Positions 19,394 through 28,412 of a stretch of DNA of 64,000 nt are shown in pieces. This DNA is from Echinicola jeungdonensis (GTDB lineage Bacteria; Bacteroidota; Bacteroidia; Cytophagales; Cyclobacteriaceae). The position numbers were made by a program, and so were the translations under genes. Below the pieces are notes generated by a model that ran no database searches, was not told the DNA's origin, and was given only the letters and a program-made list of their open reading frames with translations. Numbering within the stretch: the stretch's first letter is position 1; each line of letters starts with the position of its first letter. Where the stretch lies: the NCBI RefSeq assembly GCF_030409905.1, contig NZ_JAUFQT010000001.1:2999001-3063000 (forward strand). The letters are read 5' to 3'.

Positions 19394-20811
19394 TGAATTT
19401 AGAAAATAAACTGGATCAGTTTGAGGTCATTCGAAAAGTTGGAGCCTGTGCTGATGAGTTGGGGCTGGAGGCCTATGTGGTTGGTGGATTTGTTCGTGAT
19501 CTCTTGTTGAAGAGGCCTAGCAAAGATATTGATTTTGTTTGTGTGGGTAGTGGAATCAAATTGGCCAAAAAAGTAGCAGCCTCTTTTGATCAACAAGTAC
19601 CGCTTTCCGTTTTTAAAAATTTCGGAACTGCCATGATCAAGTTGGAGGATTGGGAGTTGGAGTTTGTTGGGGCAAGAAAGGAATCTTACCGCCAGGATTC
19701 CAGAAAGCCAATTGTGGAGGATGGAACTTTGAAAGAGGACCAGGAAAGAAGGGATTTTACCATCAATGCCATGGCAATTTCGATCAATAAGGAATCCTAT
19801 GGAGAATTGGTGGATCCTTTTGATGGTGTGAAGGACCTCAAAAGGAAAATTATCCGAACACCCTTGGATCCGGGAGTGACATTTTCAGATGATCCATTAA
19901 GAATGTTGAGGGCAGTTCGGTTTGCCACCCAGTTGAAATTTGATATAGAACCTGAGACTTTTGAGGGGCTGACCGACTATGCGGAAAGACTGAAAATTAT
20001 TTCCGGGGAAAGGATAATTGATGAAATCAATAAAATAGTGATGGCTGAACAGCCAAGTTATGGGTTTAAACTTTTGTTTGTTAGTAAACTTTTGCATCAG
20101 TTTTTCCCAGAAATGGTGGCCCTTCAGGGAGTAGATTCGGTGGGGGATAAGTCCCATAAGGACAATTTTTACCATACACTTCAAGTTTTGGACAATATTG
20201 TTCCAACGACAAAAAGCCTGTGGTTGAGGTGGGCAGCTATCATGCATGATATTGCCAAACCAGCCACCAAGAGGTTTAATGCCAAAGCAGGTTGGACTTT
20301 TCATGGCCATGAGGATAAAGGGGCAAGGATGACTCCGAAGATTTTCCGCAGGTTAAAATTACCTATGGATGAGCGCATGAAATATGTGCAGAAATTAGTA
20401 AGATTGCATCTGCGTCCAATTGCGCTTGTCAATGAAAAGGTGACGGACTCTGCCATAAGAAGGTTGCTTTATGAAGCCGGGGATGATATTGAAGACCTGA
20501 TGAAACTGTGCCGGGCAGATGTGACTTCCAAGAATCCCAATAAGGTGAAAAGGTTTCTGGCCAACTTTGATAAGGTGGAGGATAAAATCCAGGAAGTGGA
20601 GGAAAAAGACCATATCCGGAATTTTCAACCCCCTGTTTCTGGAGAGGAGATTATGGAGGAGTTTGGGATTCCACCTTCAAAAATGGTGGGTGAGCTGAAA
20701 GAAGAAATAAAAGAAGCTATATTGGAGGGCAAAATTGAGAACAATAAAGAACAAGCAATAGAGTTAATGTATAAAATTGCTGCTGAAAAAGGCATTACCA
20801 AAAAAGATTAA
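19393..20811 (+). CDS. cca: CCA tRNA nucleotidyltransferase (HD-domain type)
   Basis: This enzyme adds or repairs the CCA end of tRNAs. From ATG 19393 the product has 472 residues. The polymerase head contains YVVGGFVRDLLL, the metal-binding KDIDFVCVG, and the RRDFTINAMAI motif, followed by the DDPLRMLRAVRFA neck. The C-terminal HD domain has WAAIMHDIAKPATK and HGHEDKGA, so phosphohydrolase activity is possible. The tRNA-Leu at 30629-30712 lacks an encoded CCA, so this gene should be needed. The TTG just before the ATG is not used. Confidence 0.94.
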   Translation: MNLENKLDQFEVIRKVGACADELGLEAYVVGGFVRDLLLKRPSKDIDFVCVGSGIKLAKKVAASFDQQVPLSVFKNFGTAMIKLEDWELEFVGARKESYRQDSRKPIVEDGTLKEDQERRDFTINAMAISINKESYGELVDPFDGVKDLKRKIIRTPLDPGVTFSDDPLRMLRAVRFATQLKFDIEPETFEGLTDYAERLKIISGERIIDEINKIVMAEQPSYGFKLLFVSKLLHQFFPEMVALQGVDSVGDKSHKDNFYHTLQVLDNIVPTTKSLWLRWAAIMHDIAKPATKRFNAKAGWTFHGHEDKGARMTPKIFRRLKLPMDERMKYVQKLVRLHLRPIALVNEKVTDSAIRRLLYEAGDDIEDLMKLCRADVTSKNPNKVKRFLANFDKVEDKIQEVEEKDHIRNFQPPVSGEEIMEEFGIPPSKMVGELKEEIKEAILEGKIENNKEQAIELMYKIAAEKGITKKD

Positions 20812-20830
20812 TAATAAGCACCAAAATAAT

Positions 20831-21541
20831 ATGAGTAAATTAAAAGGATTAGCAATTGTTCTGTTTTTTGTAAGTGGAGTTGTTATGGGGCAAGAAACCA
20901 TTCAGGCACCTACTAGAATAGACAGCAGTGGAAATCAAAAGAATCAGGCAGACCAAAGGATCTACCAAAGGGCCATGAGATTTAATGATCCCATGGTGGC
21001 AAAAAGTAAACTGTATGAGTTGATGGATAGGAATCCTGAAAACTTGAGATACCCAGAGCTTTTGGCCTCTTTATATTTTGATTTGGAGCAATTCAGCAGT
21101 GCAGCTTTAGTGGCCATGGATGTGCTTAAAAAAAATGATAAAAGTATCCCTGCATTAAAGGTTGCCGCCTATTCACTGGAACAACTAGGGGCATTGGACA
21201 GGGCATTACCACATTTCGAGTCCCTGCATTTGCTTTCTGGGGATTTGTTCAGTTTGTATAAAACTTCATACCTTCAGTACTCGCTGAAAAAATATGATGA
21301 GGCGTTGAATTCAGTCAACATGTTGATCAAGAATTCAAAATCTGAAGAACAGATGTTAAGCTTCCCCAAAAAGGACAATTCCTCCCAAGAAGTTAGCATG
21401 AAAGCCGCAGCTTTAAACTTGAAAGGCATGATCTATAAGGAGCAGGGAAGTAATACTGAAGCCAGAACTGCTTTTGAAGCAGCATTGGCCAATTCGCCTG
21501 ACTTTGAAATAGTACAAGACAATTTGAAAGAGTTGAATTAA
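20831..21541 (+). CDS. Secreted or periplasmic TPR protein
   Basis: From ATG 20831 the product has 236 residues with a signal peptide (LKGLAIVLFFVSGVVMGQE, cleavage probably after MGQ or VMG). Several helical pairs that fit tetratricopeptide repeats follow: ENLRYPELLASLYFDLEQ, PALKVAAYSLEQLGALDRAL, YLQYSLKKYDEALNSVNML and ALNLKGMIYKEQGSNTEART. The extended reading from TTG 20777 overlaps the end of cca and lacks a sensible N terminus. It starts 19 bases after cca, so co-transcription is possible. TPR domains hold protein partners; which ones is unknown. Confidence 0.8.
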   Translation: MSKLKGLAIVLFFVSGVVMGQETIQAPTRIDSSGNQKNQADQRIYQRAMRFNDPMVAKSKLYELMDRNPENLRYPELLASLYFDLEQFSSAALVAMDVLKKNDKSIPALKVAAYSLEQLGALDRALPHFESLHLLSGDLFSLYKTSYLQYSLKKYDEALNSVNMLIKNSKSEEQMLSFPKKDNSSQEVSMKAAALNLKGMIYKEQGSNTEARTAFEAALANSPDFEIVQDNLKELN

Positions 21542-21561
21542 TATTTTCCTTTAAAAGGATT

Positions 21562-21593
21562 AAAAGTTGCCAGGGCATACCTAGGCAACTTTT
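21562..21593. terminator. Bidirectional terminator between the TPR and DUF3052 genes
   Basis: The arms AAAAGTTGCC (21562-21571) and GGCAACTTTT (21584-21593), with an inner AGG/CCT pairing, are followed by seven T residues on the plus strand. It serves the TPR gene and, on the other strand, the convergent DUF3052 gene. Confidence 0.85.
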
Positions 21594-21594
21594 T

Positions 21595-22014
21595 TTATTT
21601 TCTGTCCTTTAAAGGGATGACTAGCTTCAGTCCAGACCAAATTTCATCCACAGCACATACTTTAATATCTACCAATCCAGTATTCAAAGCATTTTGACGA
21701 ATCAAATTTTCATTGATTTCAGAAGGGATTTTTGAAGATTTTTTTGGCCAACTTACCCAGATCATCCCATTGGGTTTAATGTCTTCTTTCAATTGAGGTA
21801 ATAAACTAACTAGGTCATTTACTTGAGAAGTAAAAAAGTGGATGAAATCTTTTGGAGAATCTTCTGTATTAGAAAAGAATAGAGGTTCTGGGAGCGGATC
21901 AAGCAATTCAAAATAATTGGTGGGAGGATTAATGATTTTAATATTAAACCCAGGTTTAATGCCCAATTTTTTGGACAGGGGAGTTCCAGAGTAACCGGAT
22001 GGATTTATGTTCAT
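21595..22014 (-). CDS. DUF3052-family protein
   Basis: From ATG 22014 the product has 139 residues. It opens with the family signature GYSGTPLSKKLGIKPG, which is found in DUF3052 proteins. Middle segments such as FFTSQVNDLVSLLPQLKEDIKPNGMIWVSWPKK and ALNTGLVDIKVCAVDEIWSGLKLVIPLKDR (parts quoted) match the family pattern. The GTG at 22047 would add 11 residues that are not part of the pattern. The function is unknown; a cytoplasmic location is likely as there is no signal peptide. Confidence 0.8.
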   Translation of the reverse strand: MNINPSGYSGTPLSKKLGIKPGFNIKIINPPTNYFELLDPLPEPLFFSNTEDSPKDFIHFFTSQVNDLVSLLPQLKEDIKPNGMIWVSWPKKSSKIPSEINENLIRQNALNTGLVDIKVCAVDEIWSGLKLVIPLKDRK

Positions 22015-22066
22015 TGGTCTGGAGGAGAAGTTTTTTAAGAGATGCACTTAACCTGACAAACAAAAG

Positions 22067-22111
22067 AAAAGCCCTGCCGAAATGAATCATTACAAAATCA
22101 GACAGGGCTTT
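22067..22111. terminator. Hairpin between DUF3052 and the S41 protease gene
   Basis: AAAAGCCCTG (22067-22076) pairs with CAGGGCTTT (22103-22111) around a long 26-base loop. The T run after it on the plus strand is short. On the minus strand an A-rich tract (TTTTCTTTTG read-through) follows, so it probably acts as terminator for the S41 gene. Confidence 0.6.
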
Positions 22112-22132
22112 ATATTAATTATTTGGGGTAAT

Positions 22133-23602
22133 TTATTCCAACTTTAACTTAAACTGGTTATCGACCATTGTTCCAAACCTGGGCTTGTGTTCTATACTTG
22201 CCCCAACATCCTTACGGTCAAGTTTTTCTACCCGGGCGTTGTCAGGGATACCTGTAATATACGCTATGGCTTTTCTTAGCAATAATTCTTGGGTGTCACC
22301 AAATGGCATTAAACGCTCTTCAAATTCCCGGGCTAAAACATCTGGGACAAAACCGTTACTATAATCGGATTGATCCAAACTGTTAAAGCTTTGGGAAACA
22401 ACTGGTAAAAGGCCGTAAGGGTTGTCTTCATTTTCTTCGTCCTCAAGGGCTATGGACCCCACATTTTTTCCATATGTGGTATCCCCAACAATTTTAATAT
22501 CCATATAAGGCTTTAGTCCGTTGATCACCAGTTCACTAGCCGATGCCGTTCGGTCTGATGTTAAAAAATATACCCTGCTATTATTGAGTTGTCCTCCAAG
22601 ATTTTCAGTTTTAGTGACAAACTCTTTGGAGAGTTCGTCTTCCCCAAATTGTCTTATGTATTCTGCTTGGATGGTATTGTTGTATCGGGTTTGGAAAAAA
22701 ATGTCATTATCGGTAACTCCTAAGCCAATTAAGCTGGCCAAGTTGATGGCACTGCTCACAAACCCCCCCCCATTGTAGCGGAGATCAATAATCAGGTCCT
22801 GTACCCCTTCTGCTTTAAATTGAGCAAATTTTTCATCCATTTCCTGATCATAGACCCCATAAGCGTTTTGGTTATTGTCTGAGGGCTCAACATCATCTCC
22901 AGGGGTGAAGAAGTGATACACTAAATATCCGATTTTATGCCCTTCAATATTATATACAGAGTCCATGAAAATGGGGTCTTCGGACAAAATGGTAGTTGTT
23001 AAACTAATATCTTCTGGCAATTGGACATAACTGCGTTCGTCCTCATCATACCTATGAGTAGTAAGGGTATGCGGCTCTTCCATTTCCTTGAGCAAGGTCC
23101 GATAATTTGCCAAGGTCATGACGGTACCATTTACATGGGTGATGATGTCCCCCCGCTTAATGTCTTTGCTTTCAGCGGGGCTTCCTTTTTTGATATAAAA
23201 TACTTCGGCAATCACATTATTATTAGTAGAACTTGCCCTATAAAGTCCAAATTCATAACCGGCTTCTTTGCTCACTCCCTCCAGGGAATTGATCAATTCA
23301 TCGTAATCTGGGTATATGGCAGAAAACCGGTCTTCTTGAACCAATAACTCATTAAAAAAATCTACGGGATCTTCAGTTGCCGATAAAGGAGGGTTCATGT
23401 TGTCGGTCCAATAATACCAAAAATCCATAATCCCATATATCCACTGATTGATTTCACTATTTGGATTTTCATTGTTGTTCCCCGTGTTGTTATTATTGTT
23501 GGTGTTATTATTTGGCTCCTCATTGTCTTTGCAGGAGAGGGTAAAAACCATGATTAATACCAAGAGGGAAATAGGCCATTTTATCTTAGAAATATTTTTC
23601 AT
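22133..23602 (-). CDS. S41-family C-terminal processing peptidase, lipoprotein
   Basis: A 489-residue lipoprotein (lipobox TLSC, Cys about 24) followed by an Asn/Gly-rich linker. It has a PDZ-like domain (about 125-200, with KKGSPAESKDIKRGDIITHVNG) and an S41 peptidase domain. The conserved VQDLIIDLRYNGGGFVSSA, the nucleophile serine in TSDRTASASELVING, and the base lysine in TTYGKNVGS are all present. It would act at the periplasmic face of the outer membrane. The RYNGGG glycines are encoded by a run of nine Gs (22766-22774 region on the plus strand as Cs), a slippage-prone tract. No neighbours are clearly co-transcribed. Confidence 0.92.
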   Translation of the reverse strand: MKNISKIKWPISLLVLIMVFTLSCKDNEEPNNNTNNNNNTGNNNENPNSEINQWIYGIMDFWYYWTDNMNPPLSATEDPVDFFNELLVQEDRFSAIYPDYDELINSLEGVSKEAGYEFGLYRASSTNNNVIAEVFYIKKGSPAESKDIKRGDIITHVNGTVMTLANYRTLLKEMEEPHTLTTHRYDEDERSYVQLPEDISLTTTILSEDPIFMDSVYNIEGHKIGYLVYHFFTPGDDVEPSDNNQNAYGVYDQEMDEKFAQFKAEGVQDLIIDLRYNGGGFVSSAINLASLIGLGVTDNDIFFQTRYNNTIQAEYIRQFGEDELSKEFVTKTENLGGQLNNSRVYFLTSDRTASASELVINGLKPYMDIKIVGDTTYGKNVGSIALEDEENEDNPYGLLPVVSQSFNSLDQSDYSNGFVPDVLAREFEERLMPFGDTQELLLRKAIAYITGIPDNARVEKLDRKDVGASIEHKPRFGTMVDNQFKLKLE

Positions 23603-24075
23603 GTTTTTGGGTTTAAGCTAATTAAATAAACCCATCACTAGTGTGTTTTGTTCCAATATGACGGGTGAAAGACTAATTTATTAATATAAGATTATTTAAC
23701 GAAAATAGTTAGCATTTGGGTTGATAAATTGAATAGAGAGTTGGTCAAGTATAAAATTATTGTGTTGGAAACTTTGGGGAAAGGTTGTGATTCGGAAGGT
23801 TAATGAAAATATCCCCCATTTGGGTTATTTTTTGGGATCAATAGATCTTTTACCTTTAAAAAGAAAAATCTGTGGGTTTATGGATTTTTTTAAAATAAAA
23901 AAGAGCTGTGTCTACTTTGGGATGCAATGTGGATTGATCTCTACATCAAAAAGTATTTTGTCCGGAAAGAAATAAGGGGAAGAACGTTGAGGAAAGTATT
24001 TAAAGTTCTGGCACTATACTTGAATATTATTTTTTGTTTTAAAATTATATGTGAAATTGTTACTCTATTTTTAAC
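23603..24075. other. Gene-free AT-rich region upstream of the WecA-like gene
   Basis: These 473 bases contain only short ORFs with poor codon usage. I see no tRNA, strong hairpin or repeat. The region presumably carries promoters for the two divergent genes (the S41 lipoprotein and the WecA-like gene). Confidence 0.4.
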
Positions 24076-25233
24076 ATGGAATCTATTTATATTGTACTTA
24101 TTTCATTTTTTATAGGCTTATTTGTTATGCCTCTAATTATCAGGATAATTAAGGAAAAAGAACTTTTGGACCAGCCCGGAGGAAGAAAAATCCATCAGGA
24201 AGCCATTCCATCCATGGGAGGGATAGGTATTGTTTTGGCCTTATTAGTGGCTTTAGTAAGCATGCTGAATGCGGAACAATGGTACGAAGCCAGGTTTTTT
24301 ATGTTAGGATTAGGGATCATGTTTTTCTTGGGATTAAGGGATGATCTTGTGGTTTTGAAGGCAATGCAAAAGTTAATTGGTCAATTGGTTGCCATATTTG
24401 TTGTGGTGGTTTTGGGGGATATCAGGATCAGCAGCATGTACGGATTTATGGGGGTTGAAGAATTGCCGTTATGGTTCAGTTATGCACTGACCATTTTTGC
24501 CATTACCGGGCTTACCAATGCCTTTAACCTCATAGATGGGTTAGATGGATTGGCAGGCACCTTAAGTGTCCTGTCATTTGTGTTTTTAGGGGGGTGGTTT
24601 TGGGTGACAGGATTCACTACCTATGCCCTTATATCTTTAGCAATGATAGGAGGAATTTCGGCCTTTTTGATTTTTAACTGGCATCCTGCTAAAATATTTA
24701 TGGGGGATACAGGTTCCCTCACTATAGGTTTTGTTTTGGCTGTTTTTAGTGTGATTTTTGTGGAAGCCAATGGCGTCAAATTGTTGCAGGGGCATCCTAT
24801 GAAATTTCAAAACCCCATAACTGCGGGGTTGGGAATTATGGTTATTTCCTGTATTGATACTTTAAGGGTGTTTGTAAGACGAATATTGAAAGGATGCTCC
24901 CCCATGAAGGCGGACAAGTCCCATGTCCATCATTTTCTACTTCGGATGGGGTATGGTCATAATAAGGTAGCCTGCATTTTGGGATTGGTAAAATTAATGA
25001 TTTTGGCCTTTGTGATGGCTACTTCCTCCTTGTCCGATACGGTTATTTTGCCTATAACTGCTGTAGGAGTAGTGGCCTTAGGATTGCTACTGGATAGGCA
25101 AACCTTGAGAAAGGTGAAGGAAAAAGCAAAAAATACTCCTCCTATATTGAAATTGTCCACTTCACAAAACTATAAATCAACCCAAAAAGAACCTATAATC
25201 CGACAAAAGGCTTTGAAGAAAGAGCCAGTATAA
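24076..25233 (+). CDS. WecA/TagO-like undecaprenyl-phosphate glycosyl-1-phosphate transferase
   Basis: A 385-residue polytopic protein of the MraY/WecA (GT4-like PNPT) family, with about ten membrane helices. It has RKIHQEAIPSMGGIGIV near the start, the acidic LRDDLVVLKAMQKL motif, the catalytic NAFNLIDGLDGLAG block, KIFMGDTGSLTIGF, and the cytoplasmic loop ADKSHVHHFLLRMGYGH, which fits WecA rather than MraY. It would transfer a sugar-1-phosphate, probably GlcNAc-1-P, to undecaprenyl phosphate to start O-antigen or exopolysaccharide synthesis. The polar C-terminal tail (about 345-385) is cytoplasmic. It stands alone. Confidence 0.9.
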   Translation: MESIYIVLISFFIGLFVMPLIIRIIKEKELLDQPGGRKIHQEAIPSMGGIGIVLALLVALVSMLNAEQWYEARFFMLGLGIMFFLGLRDDLVVLKAMQKLIGQLVAIFVVVVLGDIRISSMYGFMGVEELPLWFSYALTIFAITGLTNAFNLIDGLDGLAGTLSVLSFVFLGGWFWVTGFTTYALISLAMIGGISAFLIFNWHPAKIFMGDTGSLTIGFVLAVFSVIFVEANGVKLLQGHPMKFQNPITAGLGIMVISCIDTLRVFVRRILKGCSPMKADKSHVHHFLLRMGYGHNKVACILGLVKLMILAFVMATSSLSDTVILPITAVGVVALGLLLDRQTLRKVKEKAKNTPPILKLSTSQNYKSTQKEPIIRQKALKKEPV

Positions 25234-25342
25234 ATAGTTATTAAGCTAAATAGGGGATACATTGAGAAAAAAGTTAACCTTTAAAGAAAGGGTTTTACTT
25301 GAATTGTTCTCTGATAAAACAAACAAATTTTTAATTTAATTA

Positions 25343-25915
25343 TTATTTTTTGGGTCTTGGTTCCAGCTTGGAAAGCTGGATGTGGGGTGGAATTTCATAA
25401 GGAAACCTGGAAAATTTTATCACCCTGTTTTGCCCTTCTTCCCAATCAAAATAATTAATTTTTTTGTTTTCCGTCCCTGTGGCAAAGGAGGTGCCGATAA
25501 TGTTATATCCGGAGAGAATAAGGCCTGATAATATGGCAACACTTGAATCGCATTCTTCACATGTTGAACCCACGACCATCATAATGAGGTTGGGGATAAT
25601 CAATAAAGAGCTCCAACCGTATTGGTTGGGAGAATGTACTATTACCCTTGCGTCTGTAATCTCCTCACGTTTCAGCCCCACAAGCGGAGGTCCCATTATG
25701 AAAATAGAGTCATTTCGAATTCCGATCAATTCACCAGAATAACTTAGATTATCAGCTGTATTAATACGAATAAAACTCCCATAGGCATCATAAGGAAGGT
25801 CGCTTCGAATGGGAACGGTTCCCTTAGGTGCAAGCACAATATTGGTTTTGCAACTTGCCAAGCTAATCATAATTACCGGAAGTAATAAACACCATATAAT
25901 AAGCCTAGTTTTCAA
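25343..25915 (-). CDS. Hypothetical lipoprotein (190 aa)
   Basis: I do not recognise a family. The product has a lipoprotein signal (IIWCLLLPVIMISLASC, Cys about 22) and a mostly beta N-terminal half (SYSGELIGIRNDSIFIMG) that resembles small repeat-sandwich proteins. A hydrophobic stretch with four cysteine/aspartate positions (GSTCEECDSSVAILSGLILSG) and a charged C terminus (WEEGQNRVIKF) follow. The start is TTG at 25915, overlapping the previous gene by 11 bases; no ATG gives a full signal peptide. The overlap suggests coupling with the broken lipoprotein gene upstream. Confidence 0.72.
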   Translation of the reverse strand: MKTRLIIWCLLLPVIMISLASCKTNIVLAPKGTVPIRSDLPYDAYGSFIRINTADNLSYSGELIGIRNDSIFIMGPPLVGLKREEITDARVIVHSPNQYGWSSLLIIPNLIMMVVGSTCEECDSSVAILSGLILSGYNIIGTSFATGTENKKINYFDWEEGQNRVIKFSRFPYEIPPHIQLSKLEPRPKK

Positions 25916-27496
25916 GCTGGGTATATTTACTGGTCCAAAAGACTTTTTCCATTTCTACTTCCCGAACCTTATATAAGGGAGCCATTTTTTTTAGAAATCC
26001 AGAAGGATTAAGCAACATTTTTTTTACGGCCTTTAAATTTTCATCTTTCAACCATTCTTCCCTGATCCATTCTATATAATAACCCTGGCTTTCTATAAAA
26101 TATTCAAAATCCGGTCTGTAGGAGAGGGGGTAATTCAACTGATAGACATCTCCGGGATAAGTCACCAGGAATTCATTTCTATGATTAAGTTTTTCCAAAT
26201 TTTCCTGATTATTTTTGGTGCCATTTGTTACTTTAACAGGTGAAATACGCAGAGGCTTTACTTTTTTATGGATCACAGCAAGATTCGCCCTATTAATTCT
26301 CCACAAACCTTGGGTCATTCGGAGTCTCAATATAATGGATTGAGAATTAATTTCAGGTAAAGCAACAAAATGGGTATCGGATACAATGGGGCCCGCCTCT
26401 CGGATGGTTTTTAAAGGTATCCAGCGCTGATTCTGATCAAGCATAGATACCTCTATTCCTCCCAAAATGTCATATGTTTTGATGATTCTTTTTTGTAACC
26501 ATTTGTTACCATTTTCCATTTTGGTAAAGTAATAAGCGTTTGTCCGGCCAAATAAAGAGAGGGTATGATAGAAAAGGAAAGTGGTCATTAGAGACTCCCG
26601 CTTATCAATTACCAACCCCGAAGCTTTCCTGGGATTATCGAATTCAAGAAAAATAGACTCTTTTTTTGAAAGATCATTCGAATCAGCCAGGCTAAACCAT
26701 TCGAGATTATCCTTATCGCCAATTTTTTTCAGAACTGATTTTAACTCATAATTTGCTTTTATTGGAGCCTTAAGGTCACTGACTTCGTAAAAGCTACCTC
26801 CTACTTCCTGAAGCACTTTGTTACCTGGAGATTTTTGACAAACCAGCGCAGGTTAACCTGACGGATCATATGGGTTTCGAGGGCCTCATTTTTTACCGTA
26901 ATTTGCAAGGGGGCTCCCATCTTCAAGGGAAAGTCCAATAGGTCGATATCTTTCTTCTCAAAGGAGGGACTTATGCTGGAGGAAAAACCTTCTGCCACCA
27001 GTTTGAACACTGAATCTTTTTGCGCATAAAAAGTTGGGCATGAGCCAAAACAGGATTTAGGGTCTGCTATACATGAAACGGAGGTCGAAATGGTTGACAG
27101 CCCCAGGATCACCATCACTGGAACCCCAGGGTTATTTCCCTTATCATTGCTTTCCACAATGACAATTTCACCATAGGGGATTTCAAAGGGAGGGAAGCGC
27201 CCTGAACGTTTTTTATTGTTCAAGTAGGCTCCCCTGCTTTCTATGACCTTCCGGTTATGGTCTAGATAATTGCCTAGGCCTGAAATTGTTTTTGTGGCCT
27301 CATTTGTTTTCCAGGAATGCAGTACATATAGGTCTCCGTTTTTTAAGTGGACCTTAAGGTATTTTTCATTTACGTTTTTGATCTGTTCAACCTGAAATAA
27401 TTCGCGGTTGATTCTCCGGGAGGCACAACTTGCTAATGTCAGGCATATTGCAATTAAAAATATACCCCAAGTTCTAATATTTAGGGCCCGGCTCAT
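25905..27496 (-). pseudogene. Large conserved lipoprotein gene split by a one-base frameshift
   Basis: ORFs 26801-27496 (231 aa) and 25905-26816 (303 aa) are the two halves of one lipoprotein of about 530 residues. The first half has a lipobox (LTLASC) and a CFGSCPTFYAQKDSVF segment, and breaks off after NEALETHMIRQVNLRWFVKN. The second half continues with VLQEVGGSFYEVSDLKAPIK and SDSTDLxxKE-type text (SLADSNDLSKKESIFLEF). In intact relatives these blocks follow each other directly. Adding one A to the five-A run at plus-strand 26832-26836 joins the frames and reads through SPGNK. The family has no known function. It is either a real frameshift, a sequencing error in a homopolymer, or programmed slippage. 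Confidence 0.85.
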
Positions 27497-27857
27497 AGTT
27501 TAGGGTTCTTTAAAAGAAACTGAACTCTAATTTAAAATTACTAAAAATAATTTTATTTTACCATTTTAGAAAAATAAAATTTTGATATAGTTGGTCTATA
27601 TAGTATATAGTTGTGAATTGTTGATGTAAATAAATTAAGGTGTTTAATACAACCTGTATTTTTAATTTCAAAAATGGTTTTAGAAGAATGGCTTGTTTTT
27701 TTATTCGAAAAATATACAAGGGATGATTTTTGGGGTAAAATCCTGTGTTAATATTCATTATCATGATTATGGAAAAAATTAGGTTATCCCGATAAAAAAC
27801 AATGCTGGATCTTGGCTTTCTTGTTAAAAAATGAGGAAAAATTTACCAATTGATTTT
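27497..27857. other. Gene-free very AT-rich region
   Basis: No credible gene is visible. The stretch is rich in A/T with several imperfect AT palindromes, such as around 27541-27585. It must hold the promoter of the broken lipoprotein gene (minus strand). Nothing else can be supported. Confidence 0.4.
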
Positions 27858-28202
27858 CTACTTCATGAAGGGTGTCCGGTGGGAAATTTTGATCAACAGG
27901 GTATTAATGAGCATAAGGTCTTTTTTAGTGATTCTTTTCCAAATGCCTACAATATTTCCATCTAAAACAATCACCGGCCTGAAGATGCCATTTTGAGAAA
28001 TGGCATACTTTTGAGAAGCCTTGGAAAGGCTTTCCTTTTCTGCCCTTAAACCCAAGGCCCATTTGGTCATGACGAAATCCTGGCTTTGGATAGCTCCCAT
28101 CCAGTCGAGCAGGTCTTTGGCTTTACCGCATTTTGAAGCATGGATTTGTTGGTTGATCAGCCTTTGGGAGGGGATGTCCTGAGGGGTTTCCTGCTCGTTC
28201 AT
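27858..28202 (-). pseudogene. AlkZ/YcaQ-like winged-helix DNA glycosylase, internally deleted remnant
   Basis: From ATG 28202 the 114-residue ORF starts like the HTH_42 winged-helix family (DNA glycosylases such as AlkZ/YcaQ): RLINQQIHASKCGKAKDLLDW, then MGAIQSQDFVMTKWALGLR. After about residue 70 it jumps straight to the C-terminal signature GIFRPVIVLDGNIVGIWKR. Intact members have about 350-400 residues, so roughly 230-280 codons, including the QxQ/QxD catalytic region, are missing. The reading frame stays open across the junction. It is 210 bases downstream of dinB, so two DNA-damage-related genes were once neighbours. Activity is not expected. Confidence 0.82.
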
Positions 28203-28266
28203 ATGTTTTTTTATTGTTAATTTAAAAACAATATGTGTTTTTGGAATTTGGTGAATGGACATTGCA

Positions 28267-28371
28267 ATTCCCTTGATATCTAGGAGGCGGAATTCCAAAT
28301 TCCGGCCAGCTCCGAATTTCCAACCAGTGCAGCTCAAGACTCCCTACTCAATACAGTGTTCCTGAGTCTTG
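28267..28371. repeat. Palindromic intergenic element, copy B (REP-like)
   Basis: The element has a stem GGCGGAATT/AATTCCGGCC (28286-28294, 28298-28307) and a perfect stem CAAGACTC/GAGTCTTG (28335-28342, 28364-28371) around a loop with AGTGTTCCT. It closely resembles the element at 30457-30550 in the shared TCCCTTGA, GG-ATT..AAATCC..CCAGC and GTGT(T)CCT segments. It lies between the AlkZ-like remnant and dinB. Confidence 0.55.
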
Positions 28372-28412
28372 GCCCTTTATTCTTTTCTCTTTAACTTATC
28401 TCAATGCTTTTA

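Noticed and set aside
23760..24115. Two short plus-strand ORFs before the WecA-like gene
   Set aside because: AT-rich, poor codon usage, no motif or start signal; one overlaps the WecA-like start.
27497..27857. Short minus-strand ORF 27558-27764
   Set aside because: Very AT-rich, no motif, and no ORF structure beyond chance.
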